From Verrucomicrobiia bacterium (GTDB lineage Bacteria > Verrucomicrobiota > Verrucomicrobiia > Verrucomicrobiales > Akkermansiaceae), in contig JAUIGV010000014.1 in NCBI GenBank assembly GCA_030432565.1, forward strand, positions 1 through 64,000: a DNA stretch of 64,000 nt, written 5' to 3'. This document shows, one piece after another, positions 47,323 to 55,154 of the stretch. Each line of letters opens with the position of its first letter. Position 1 is the stretch's first letter. A program made the translations under genes and the position numbers. Under the pieces are notes generated by a model that was not told the DNA's origin, searched no databases, and was given only the letters and a program-made list of their open reading frames with translations.

Positions 47323-48552
47323 TCAACTCAAGAGGCCCAAAGATTCCTCACTGCTCCCAAAGGACTCCTGGTCCATGTCATGTGCGTGGAGGAGATCAAG
47401 GAAGAGGTTGCAGAGCGGAGTTGGCTTCTCAAGGACAGAGTGCCCCCGATGACGATAGCCACCGCCCGCGACGATGGTTGGAAGATTCTTGCAGATATGA
47501 TTTGAGGAGTCACCGAAATTGCTCCCAATCATCACGGTGGTATGATCGAGCAGGGTTCCCTTCCCTTCTTTGATTCCATCCAGATCGCTTAGGAAACGGT
47601 TCAGATTTCTCACGATATCCAGTTCGATACGGCTGAGCTTGGCGAGAGCATCAGCCTTGCCTCCATGATGGGAAAGAGTGTGCCATCCGCCGGTGGCGCC
47701 AGGCACGGTGATCGCACCGTAGATCCAATCCAAGGAAAGGGTAATGACCCGGGTCGAGTCGGTTTGGAAGGCCAGCTTTGATAACTCGAGGAGGTTTCGC
47801 ACCTTCGCGGAAAAAGCAAACTCCTGGTCATTGCTCAAGGTGTCGGGAACCTCAGGCTTCTTGGTTTTGAGCCAGAATTCTTGATGCTTGAGCTGTGCCT
47901 CGAGCTCCCCGATGACCGCTCGATAAGATTCAATTTTGGTAAGATCACCGCCCTGCTTCTGAATCCTCTCCATGTCCCGGTAGAGGGACTTGACCACCTG
48001 CCGGTCGTTCTCAATCTGCCTGCGCCTGGCAGTGAGGTCTTCCTCCCCGAAGAGTCGGTCGAAAATCTTGCGTTCGTCGGACATGGGAGGGATGGCCACT
48101 CCCCGGCTGTTCCAGGAACACCCCCATCCCCGGTCATAGATACTAAAAGAGAGCGAGGGAAAGCGGGTTCCCCTTCCAATTTTTTCAGCAAGGACTTGAT
48201 CAAGCGAAATGGAATTAACGAACTGGCTGGCTTCGGGCCTCGGCACCCCGGTTAGAAACGACTTCTCCGAATCATGGTTGCTGGTTTCCATTCCCGGGTG
48301 GAAGAGATTTTGAAAAACCGTCATCTTCTCACGAACTGCAATCTCCTTGAGATAGGTCGAGCTTTCGAAATCATCGCGCTTGGACGGGAAAAAATTAGGC
48401 GCGTAAAAACCCAGGGAATTACAGATGAAAATGACCCGTTTGGGCGGATTCTTTTCCTTGGCGCCAGTCTCTCCCCGGAGACTTAACGACTGCATGGCTA
48501 AAGGGAGCGCGGCTCCAAACTTTAAGAATTCTCTTCTGCGGTAATGGCTCAT
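47323..48552 (-). CDS. DUF1552 family exported protein
   Basis: A 409-residue protein with a twin-arginine-like signal (YRRREFLKFGAALPLAMQSL), so it may be exported folded. The body matches DUF1552, a family related to alkaline phosphatase/sulfatase-fold DUF1501 proteins: SLGFYAPNFFP near the start, SFSIYDRGWGCSW, a central GGDLTKIESYRAVIGELEAQ helix and VTLSLDWIYG, then TVMIGSNFGDSSNH and GGYRHRGHSV. It has no CxPxR motif. These genes almost always pair with a DUF1592/DUF1588 cytochrome gene, as here: its ATG overlaps that gene's stop by four bases. Function is unknown. Confidence 0.85.
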   Translation of the reverse strand: MSHYRRREFLKFGAALPLAMQSLSLRGETGAKEKNPPKRVIFICNSLGFYAPNFFPSKRDDFESSTYLKEIAVREKMTVFQNLFHPGMETSNHDSEKSFLTGVPRPEASQFVNSISLDQVLAEKIGRGTRFPSLSFSIYDRGWGCSWNSRGVAIPPMSDERKIFDRLFGEEDLTARRRQIENDRQVVKSLYRDMERIQKQGGDLTKIESYRAVIGELEAQLKHQEFWLKTKKPEVPDTLSNDQEFAFSAKVRNLLELSKLAFQTDSTRVITLSLDWIYGAITVPGATGGWHTLSHHGGKADALAKLSRIELDIVRNLNRFLSDLDGIKEGKGTLLDHTTVMIGSNFGDSSNHICKNLPTIVAGGGYRHRGHSVLEKPTPLCNLFLDLLHAHDMDQESFGSSEESLGLLS

Positions 48553-51356
48553 TTTTTCGCTTCGTTCAGGGATTCAACCAACACTTCGGTGATCAGATTC
48601 TTCAAACGCAGGTTTGCAGGATCTTCGCCGAGAAAATTCCAAAGATGAAGACGACGGGTGAGCGTTGGCTCACACCCATTGGCGTATTCAAAAAAGGTCT
48701 TTGCAAAGTGATAGGCAATCTGTCGCTCTTCCGCGAGAAGGACTTTCTTCAGCCCAAAAATATCCGTGAATTTCTCGCTGCCAATCTCGCCGGAAGCATC
48801 GACACGGCCTCCCGTCTTAAAATATCCCTGCGGGCGATAGGTGAAAGTGCTGCGGTGGGCCTGCTTGATCTTGTATTGCTCACGCCACTCACCAATGGCG
48901 TCGAAATTTTCCAGTGCGAAACCATAAGGATCGATGGCTTTGTGGCAGGCAAAGCAGGTCTTGTTGTTCTTGTGTTGCTCGATCTGCTCTTTGAGCGTCT
49001 TCGCATTTCCGTGCTCCGGCTCTATTGCTGAAACACTTTCGGGGGGCGGTGACAAAGGAGTGCCCACGATATTTTTGGAAATCCAGGCACCTCGTAGAAT
49101 GGGCGAGGTATTAAAACCATCGGTGGTCACTTTCAAAACACTCCCCATGGTCAGCAGGCCGCCCCGGGGGGATCCTTCGGGAAAAACCACCTTCTTCAAC
49201 TCCTGACCAATCACGTCCTCGACGCCGTAATGCCGGGCGAGACGTTGATTCAGAAAAGAGAAATCGGAATCAATGAGAGTCCGGGCAGAAAGATTCCCGC
49301 GAACCAGATGTTGCAAATAAGCCCGGGTTTCGAGCGGCAGATAGTGATCCAGAAGATCGTCGTAAAGGGGATACAATTTGAGCGAAGGAGTCACTTTGTT
49401 CAGCCCCCGCAAATTCAGCCATTGGTCGCTGAACGAGCGGATCATCCGGCCACTGCGCTTGTCATCCAGCATGCGGTGAATCTGGTGGCGCAGGGTGTCG
49501 CCATGGAGTCCGTCCGAGGACGCGACTGCGAGAAGTTCGCTGTCCGGAACAGACAACCAAAGGGCGCGGGCGAGATCAGCGGCCTTCGCAAAGGAATCAT
49601 TGGCATGCTCACCGGGAGCCATCAGAAAACGTGGGGAACAAACCATCGCCTTCAGCCCCACCTTGGCCGCCATCACAAAGTCACCGTGCTTTGCAAGTTC
49701 CTGCAAGCCGACATCAAAGTAGGGCTTGAGATCTTCCTCGCCAAGTTTTGAGGAAAAGGCCCTCTCGGCAAAATCTCGCAGGACACTTTTCAGGACTTCG
49801 GGCGAATTGGCTTCGACCCTAACAACAGAGGTCCCGGCTTCATCGACCAGCGAGGCCACCACATCCAGTCGACCGATGGAGGCAATCGACTTTCCATCGA
49901 GAGAAACGGCATCGGTGACGAGAAACTTAATGAAGCGACTGGTCGTTTCCTGCGGAAAGACAATCGGCTGCTCGTTGGCAAGCCTGACATCCAGCCCACC
50001 GTCCATCACCTTGTCCCCCCACGTTTTTCCATCGTTGGAAAAGTAGATCTCATAGGCTTTCACCAATCCATTGCCGTTGCCGCCTTGCCAGGTTGCAAAA
50101 GAAAGTCCTTCGATCACCGCACCGTTCGGATTTTCAAAAATGACATAGTGTGGTGGTTTCGCCACCTCCGGAGAAAAGCGGGTGTGCCAGAAGGTCAAAC
50201 TCGAGCCATCCTGCAGCTTCTCCTTCTCCATCCCCTCCTGAGAACTACTGACCATCACAGACCCTCCAATCTTCTGCAGGTTGGTTTGAAACCTTTCCGT
50301 CTTCCCGTTCACCCTGGAGTCGGCCTTGAGCGGAAGCCCGGCGAAGACTTGCGAGTAGGAAGCCGGAGGCCAGGAATCGACCAGCGGTCCCCGCACTTTC
50401 AGTTGCTTGATGTAGATTCCCCGATTCGGATTCCTCTCTCGAAAATTGTGGCGGGAATAGCAATGCACCGAAATATTCTCCCCGGGCTTGAGGAAGACGC
50501 GAATGGTCCGCGATTCCAGATCCCGGTTACCGAGGGAAATCACCCCCACCAACCGCTGTGGCTGCGGACGGTCGTCGGCGTAGTAATACTTACCCGCATG
50601 AACCTGCAGGCTCATGCCATCTTGAAATTCGGCCACCTTCGCCGCGTCAAAAGTAAGCTCATACCACCCGGCCACCGGAGGATCGAAGCCATCGTAGAAG
50701 AAGGAATAGCTGTTGCCATTGTTGGCCCGCGTCCACGAGAATAAGGTGCCACCCTCATAGGGCCGATGGTAAATCCGATAGCTCTCGTGGCTGTCCCGAA
50801 CCTTGTTCGTGATCCACTGCCTCTCAATCGGAAAGCCCCCGGCCGGAAAAGCATGATTCAACATTCGGTCCGCCACCGAAAAATACGCCCCCAACATCTC
50901 GCGGGTCAGCTTGATCTTGCGGCTTGAATCAAAGTTGTTCGTTCCACGATCCTCGGGAATCTCATCTCCAAGATCGAGATCAATGCCAAGAAGATCATTC
51001 AGAGACGAAACAAACTCATGCCGGCTGATCCGACGGAAGGAATCAGGCTCCTTTCCTTCCTGTCGATTCGCCAGCCACTCGAGAACGATTACTCTCTCTT
51101 CCTGAGTGGGCTGCTTCTTGTCGGCCGGAGGCATTTTCCCCGTCACAAGATTCTCAAAAATCAACGAACCCTCCCGATGTCCCTTTTCAACAAAGGCCAT
51201 CAAGTCGAGGCCGCCTTTTTTGGAGGCTTCATCGTGACAATCAAAACAGTAGTTCTCGAGAATATCGTAAACTTTCTCATCGGATCCACGGGCAGGCTGA
51301 ACCGCGCCAATGAGAAGCATAGCGCAAGAGAAGAACGAAATGGAGACTCTCTTCAT
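48549..51356 (-). CDS. DUF1592/DUF1588 multi-domain cytochrome-like protein
   Basis: A 935-residue exported protein. The signal peptide is followed at once by a haem c motif, CFDCH (Cys37, Cys40, His41). Then come a DUF1587-like segment (RISRHEFVSSLNDLLGIDLD), a carbohydrate-binding-like insertion with F5/8-like character (about 130-500), DUF1592/DUF1595 (LARALWLSVPDSELLA, SFSDQWLNLRGL), DUF1588 with a second haem motif (KTCFACHKAIDPYGFALENF) and DUF1585 at the C-terminus. This order is known from Planctomycetota and Verrucomicrobiota. It probably acts as a periplasmic redox or sugar-oxidising component together with DUF1552; no substrate is known. Confidence 0.85.
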   Translation of the reverse strand: MKRVSISFFSCAMLLIGAVQPARGSDEKVYDILENYCFDCHDEASKKGGLDLMAFVEKGHREGSLIFENLVTGKMPPADKKQPTQEERVIVLEWLANRQEGKEPDSFRRISRHEFVSSLNDLLGIDLDLGDEIPEDRGTNNFDSSRKIKLTREMLGAYFSVADRMLNHAFPAGGFPIERQWITNKVRDSHESYRIYHRPYEGGTLFSWTRANNGNSYSFFYDGFDPPVAGWYELTFDAAKVAEFQDGMSLQVHAGKYYYADDRPQPQRLVGVISLGNRDLESRTIRVFLKPGENISVHCYSRHNFRERNPNRGIYIKQLKVRGPLVDSWPPASYSQVFAGLPLKADSRVNGKTERFQTNLQKIGGSVMVSSSQEGMEKEKLQDGSSLTFWHTRFSPEVAKPPHYVIFENPNGAVIEGLSFATWQGGNGNGLVKAYEIYFSNDGKTWGDKVMDGGLDVRLANEQPIVFPQETTSRFIKFLVTDAVSLDGKSIASIGRLDVVASLVDEAGTSVVRVEANSPEVLKSVLRDFAERAFSSKLGEEDLKPYFDVGLQELAKHGDFVMAAKVGLKAMVCSPRFLMAPGEHANDSFAKAADLARALWLSVPDSELLAVASSDGLHGDTLRHQIHRMLDDKRSGRMIRSFSDQWLNLRGLNKVTPSLKLYPLYDDLLDHYLPLETRAYLQHLVRGNLSARTLIDSDFSFLNQRLARHYGVEDVIGQELKKVVFPEGSPRGGLLTMGSVLKVTTDGFNTSPILRGAWISKNIVGTPLSPPPESVSAIEPEHGNAKTLKEQIEQHKNNKTCFACHKAIDPYGFALENFDAIGEWREQYKIKQAHRSTFTYRPQGYFKTGGRVDASGEIGSEKFTDIFGLKKVLLAEERQIAYHFAKTFFEYANGCEPTLTRRLHLWNFLGEDPANLRLKNLITEVLVESLNEAKK

Positions 51357-52021
51357 GGCCCGGCGAATCAGGTTTGCTTCGGAGCTCCTTCAAAGAACTC
51401 CGCTGGTAGGTCCCTCGCAAGCGACTTAGCTCTTTTTTTGAACAATGCGATCATCAAGAAAATTCTTCGGAACGATATCCCCCGGAGTCAGTCCAGCCGA
51501 CCTCACGACAAAGAGGAATCGTTGCAGAAACTAGTTTTTACCAGCCAGCTGAATGACGAGCGGTAACAAAACCAGCCCACCGCTTCCGGAGGTGCCCCCT
51601 TGAGAATCTGTCGTTGTGTCATGGCGCTGGCTTTCATTGAAGTTCCTCACTTTTGCGTCTGATCAAAATCTTTGCGATACAAAAATGAAACACGGGAAAG
51701 GACGAGAGCTCCACCAAGGATGGCACTGCAAAAGCGGTAACCTTTAAAAGCTCTGCTATCGTAACAGCATCTCTATCGATCGGCAGACAAATCAGCTCTT
51801 CAAGGTTCGTATCTGGTTTCATAGGATTTCGATCCCAAGCCAAACCCTCGAGAACCAGATGAGTTCACGGAGTCGTCACGCATCCTTTTCACGGAATCTC
51901 ATTACTGGAACGATTCAAGGCGAGTCTCTTAAACCTTGGTGAATATGACGATGCCCGGGCCACGACGTCATCATGTTTGGAATCGTATCCCGACCACCAA
52001 AATGCTACCCCACAGGAGTTG
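51357..52021. other. Intergenic, one doubtful small ORF
   Basis: This 665-base gap separates the divergent DUF1592 and sugar dehydrogenase genes and should contain both promoters. A 69-codon minus-strand frame at 51634-51843 contains an LLKVTAFAVPSLVELSSF segment but shows no ribosome-binding site or family resemblance; I treat it as doubtful. I see no repeat, RNA or T-run hairpin. Confidence 0.45.
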
Positions 52022-54211
52022 ATGAATGCTTCCCCTCTACCTTTCTTATCCCTTTTTATCTCCCTCATTGCACTGGCCGATTCAGCCCCTTTCCCTCCCG
52101 CCAAGGACTTTGCAATCGAAACGGTTGCAACTGATCTTTCCAACCCGATGGAGATGTCGATTGCCGGGGACCTCGTTTTCATCGCCGAGCTTCATGGAAA
52201 TATCAAAGTGCTTGATCTCGCAACAGGTATCACGAGGGTGGCGGTCCACCTTGAAGTCGACTATCGCAAACCCGGCCCGAAGTGGAATTGGGATGTGGAA
52301 TCCGGTGTTCTTGGAATCGCGGTTGATCCCAACTTTGAAAAGAACAATTGGGTCTATATCTGCTACACCCGCCCCGGCGGCGAATCAGTGAAGCATAACC
52401 ATACGGTATCACGATTCCGCTACGAAGATGGCCTTTTGAACAAAGCCACCGAGGAAGTCGTCATCCAAATTCCCGCCCTACGCGACAAGGATCGTATTCA
52501 CGAAGCCGGCTCCCTCGCCTTTGGTCCAAAAGGAAATCTTTTCATCAGTATTGGTGACAACCAAGACCACACTCAGTTTCACTATGCCGCGCGCACCTCG
52601 ACCAACAGCGCGGTCTTGAATGGCAAGATCATGCGCATTCGTCCGGGAAAAGAAGGTGGCTACTCGATTCCAGACGGCAACCTCTTTCCGCCCGGCACTC
52701 CAAAAACCCGACCTGAAATCTACGTCATGGGTTGTCGCAATCCTTTTCGCATCTCAATCGATCAACGAACCGGCCACCTCTACTGGGGCGAAAACGGACC
52801 AGCCGACCACTACTGCGGCAGCCTCAAAAACGTCGACAAAAAACTCCTCCCGCCGGGCTACGACGAATTCAACCAAGCCCGCAAGCCGGGCTTTTTCGGG
52901 TGGCCCTTTTTCATCGGACCCAACGAATCTTATCCCGATTACTCCTTTGAAGAAAACAAGGTCAAGGGTGTGTTTGACCCGGAGAAGCCGATTAATTCCT
53001 ACAAAAAAAATACCGGAATCAAGGAACTGCCGCCGACGCAAAAGCCCATGATTTGGTACAGCCATCCTCCCTCGAAAAAATTCCCCTCCCTCGGAAGCGG
53101 CGGAGCTTCGGCCATCGGGGGGCCGATCTATTATCACGATGACTCCCGCGGTGACGAAGGACTTCCCGAGTCCTTCAATCACCATTGGTTCATTGCCGAC
53201 TACGCCCGCGGCTGGGTCAAGATGGTCAAGCTCGACGACAAGGAAAACATGGTCGCGATCAAACCCTTCCCTGCCAACCACCGCTTTCAAACACCCACAA
53301 ACATCAAGTTCAATCGCGCCGGCCAGATGTTTGTCCTGCAGTATGGCAAAGGCGGTTGGGATCCCAACAATGGCGGCAGCCTCGTGCGAGTCAGTCACCG
53401 TATCGACGGCGGCCTCTCCGGAAACCAGGTGGTTGCCGTTCGGCCTCTCAGAGGACTCCCGCCCAAACATCCGGGCACCGCTTTGATGCGACAGTTCAAC
53501 TGTGCGGCCTGCCACCAACCGGGAAGCACCGCCATCGGGCCGTCCTTCGAAATGATCGTCAATCGCTATGCCGATCTCCCCGCGAAGAAGTCCTACCTGA
53601 AGGAGCAGATCAAAACAGGAAGCAAGGGCATCTGGGGCGAAGTCCACGCCATGCCGCCTCATTCCTACTTGAATGACGAACAGCTGACCCAAATCGTCGA
53701 GGCTCTCCTGGGACTAGAGCTGGCCAGGCATGACGCCCGCGGCATCTCCGTCACCCTCGCCAAACCACCCAGCCCAAACTATCCCGGAACCGGATCCGCC
53801 GAACTCGTCGATGGCGTGAGCGGTGATCCTGAGAACCTTAAAAACGACTGGCTTGGTTTCGAAGGCGAAGATCTCATCGCCACCATCGATCTTGGACAAA
53901 CAACCTCGATTCACGAGCTGGGACTTTCATCCTGTCAGGTGACCTCCGCCGGGGTCTTCCTCCCCTCGACGATTGAGTTTCAAGTGTCACTTGACGGAAT
54001 AATTTTTAAACCGGTCGCCACGATCACCAACAAAGTGCCTGGGAAAAAGCCCATCGAAGATCTCATCTTATCGACCGCAATCAAAGAGGTGAAAGCCCGC
54101 CATGTTCGCGTGCACGCGAAGAGCCTCGGAATCATCCCCGATTGGCACAACGCCAGGGGCCGCAAAGCCTGGTTATTTGTGGATGAAATTCTCGTGAATC
54201 CCAAGCCTTAG
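52022..54211 (+). CDS. PQQ-dependent sugar dehydrogenase fused to cytochrome c and F5/8 domain
   Basis: The ATG at 52022 is preceded by AGGAG at good spacing, one of the clearest ribosome sites in the window, and gives 729 residues with a signal peptide (LPFLSLFISLIALADSA). Residues about 25-480 are a glucose/sorbosone dehydrogenase six-bladed propeller (EAGSLAFGPKGNLFISIGDN, YVMGCRNPFRIS, YYHDDSRGDEGLPE). A cytochrome c domain follows (CAACH, near 500-575), then an F5/8 type C-like fold with a DLGQTTSIHELGLSSC strand (600-725). The fusion would pass electrons from sugar oxidation straight to haem, with the last domain docking on glycan. The next gene starts 17 bases after its stop. Confidence 0.85.
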   Translation: MNASPLPFLSLFISLIALADSAPFPPAKDFAIETVATDLSNPMEMSIAGDLVFIAELHGNIKVLDLATGITRVAVHLEVDYRKPGPKWNWDVESGVLGIAVDPNFEKNNWVYICYTRPGGESVKHNHTVSRFRYEDGLLNKATEEVVIQIPALRDKDRIHEAGSLAFGPKGNLFISIGDNQDHTQFHYAARTSTNSAVLNGKIMRIRPGKEGGYSIPDGNLFPPGTPKTRPEIYVMGCRNPFRISIDQRTGHLYWGENGPADHYCGSLKNVDKKLLPPGYDEFNQARKPGFFGWPFFIGPNESYPDYSFEENKVKGVFDPEKPINSYKKNTGIKELPPTQKPMIWYSHPPSKKFPSLGSGGASAIGGPIYYHDDSRGDEGLPESFNHHWFIADYARGWVKMVKLDDKENMVAIKPFPANHRFQTPTNIKFNRAGQMFVLQYGKGGWDPNNGGSLVRVSHRIDGGLSGNQVVAVRPLRGLPPKHPGTALMRQFNCAACHQPGSTAIGPSFEMIVNRYADLPAKKSYLKEQIKTGSKGIWGEVHAMPPHSYLNDEQLTQIVEALLGLELARHDARGISVTLAKPPSPNYPGTGSAELVDGVSGDPENLKNDWLGFEGEDLIATIDLGQTTSIHELGLSSCQVTSAGVFLPSTIEFQVSLDGIIFKPVATITNKVPGKKPIEDLILSTAIKEVKARHVRVHAKSLGIIPDWHNARGRKAWLFVDEILVNPKP

Positions 54212-54227
54212 CCAAAATCCTACAACC

Positions 54228-55148
54228 ATGAAATCGAGGTTCTCCATTCTTCTTATCCTCCAACTTCTCGTTCTGCCCGCCTTGGGTGATAACTACGCCC
54301 CTTCCGTTCCCAAGCCAACCCTGAGCGAAATTACGTACGGACCACACGCCCGACAAACCCTCGATTTCTGGAAGGCCCGATCAACCAAACCGACTCCACT
54401 TGTATTCGTCATTCACGGAGGCGGCTGGCAGGGTGGATCCAAGGAGCGGATTGATCGTTTTGCTGATCCCAGCGCTCTTCTTAAGGCTGGCATTTCAGTC
54501 GTTGCCATCAATTACCGCTTTATTTCACAAGCCGTCAAGGCAGGCATCAAGCCTCCGGTCCGCGCCCCCCTTCACGATGCCGCCCGCGCCCTGCAATTCG
54601 TGCGCAGCAAATCCACCGAATGGAACATCGATAAAAAACGGATCGGAGCCGCAGGTGGATCAGCGGGTGCCTGTTCGTCGCTCTGGCTGGCCTTCCACGA
54701 CGACCTTGCCGATCCAAAAAGTGAGGATCCTGTTGCCCGGGAATCGACACGACTTTGGTGCGCGGCAGTCAAGGGAGCCCAAACCACCCTCGATCCAAAA
54801 CAGATGAAGGAATGGACACCAAACAGCAAATACGGAGGACACGCCTTCGGCCTGAAACCCTTTGAAAAGTTTCTCGCGGAGCGCGACTCCATTCTTAATT
54901 GGATCGCCGAATATTCTCCCTACGCTCTTGTCTCGAAAGACGACCCTCCGGTCTATCTCATTTACAGTGCTCCACCCGCTCTCGGCAAAGCACAGAAGGA
55001 CCCCACTCACACCTCTAATTTCGGCTTAAAACTTCAGGAACATTGCCGCGCCGCAGGCATCGACTGCGATCTCGTCTACCCCAAGGCCAAGGGAGTTTTC
55101 CACGCCAGCCCCACCGACTACCTGATCGCCAGGCTCAAGGAAGAGTAA
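54228..55148 (+). CDS. Secreted alpha/beta-hydrolase (carboxylesterase type)
   Basis: A 306-residue exported esterase with signal peptide MKSRFSILLILQLLVLPALG. The oxyanion-hole motif is HGGGW (63-67), the nucleophile elbow GGSAGA has Ser145, and the C-terminal FHASPTDYL provides His292; an acid residue in VYLIYSAPP is not as clear. This matches the BD-FAE/HSL-like esterases that remove acetyl or feruloyl groups from polysaccharides. It follows the sugar dehydrogenase by 17 bases and is likely cotranscribed. Its stop is 6 bases from the convergent serine hydrolase-NamZ gene's stop. Confidence 0.85.
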   Translation: MKSRFSILLILQLLVLPALGDNYAPSVPKPTLSEITYGPHARQTLDFWKARSTKPTPLVFVIHGGGWQGGSKERIDRFADPSALLKAGISVVAINYRFISQAVKAGIKPPVRAPLHDAARALQFVRSKSTEWNIDKKRIGAAGGSAGACSSLWLAFHDDLADPKSEDPVARESTRLWCAAVKGAQTTLDPKQMKEWTPNSKYGGHAFGLKPFEKFLAERDSILNWIAEYSPYALVSKDDPPVYLIYSAPPALGKAQKDPTHTSNFGLKLQEHCRAAGIDCDLVYPKAKGVFHASPTDYLIARLKEE

Positions 55149-55154
55149 GTCGCC

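Noticed and set aside
51634-51843. A 69-codon minus-strand frame
   Set aside because: No ribosome-binding site, no recognisable motif and an isolated position between divergent genes; kept only as a note in the gap entry.
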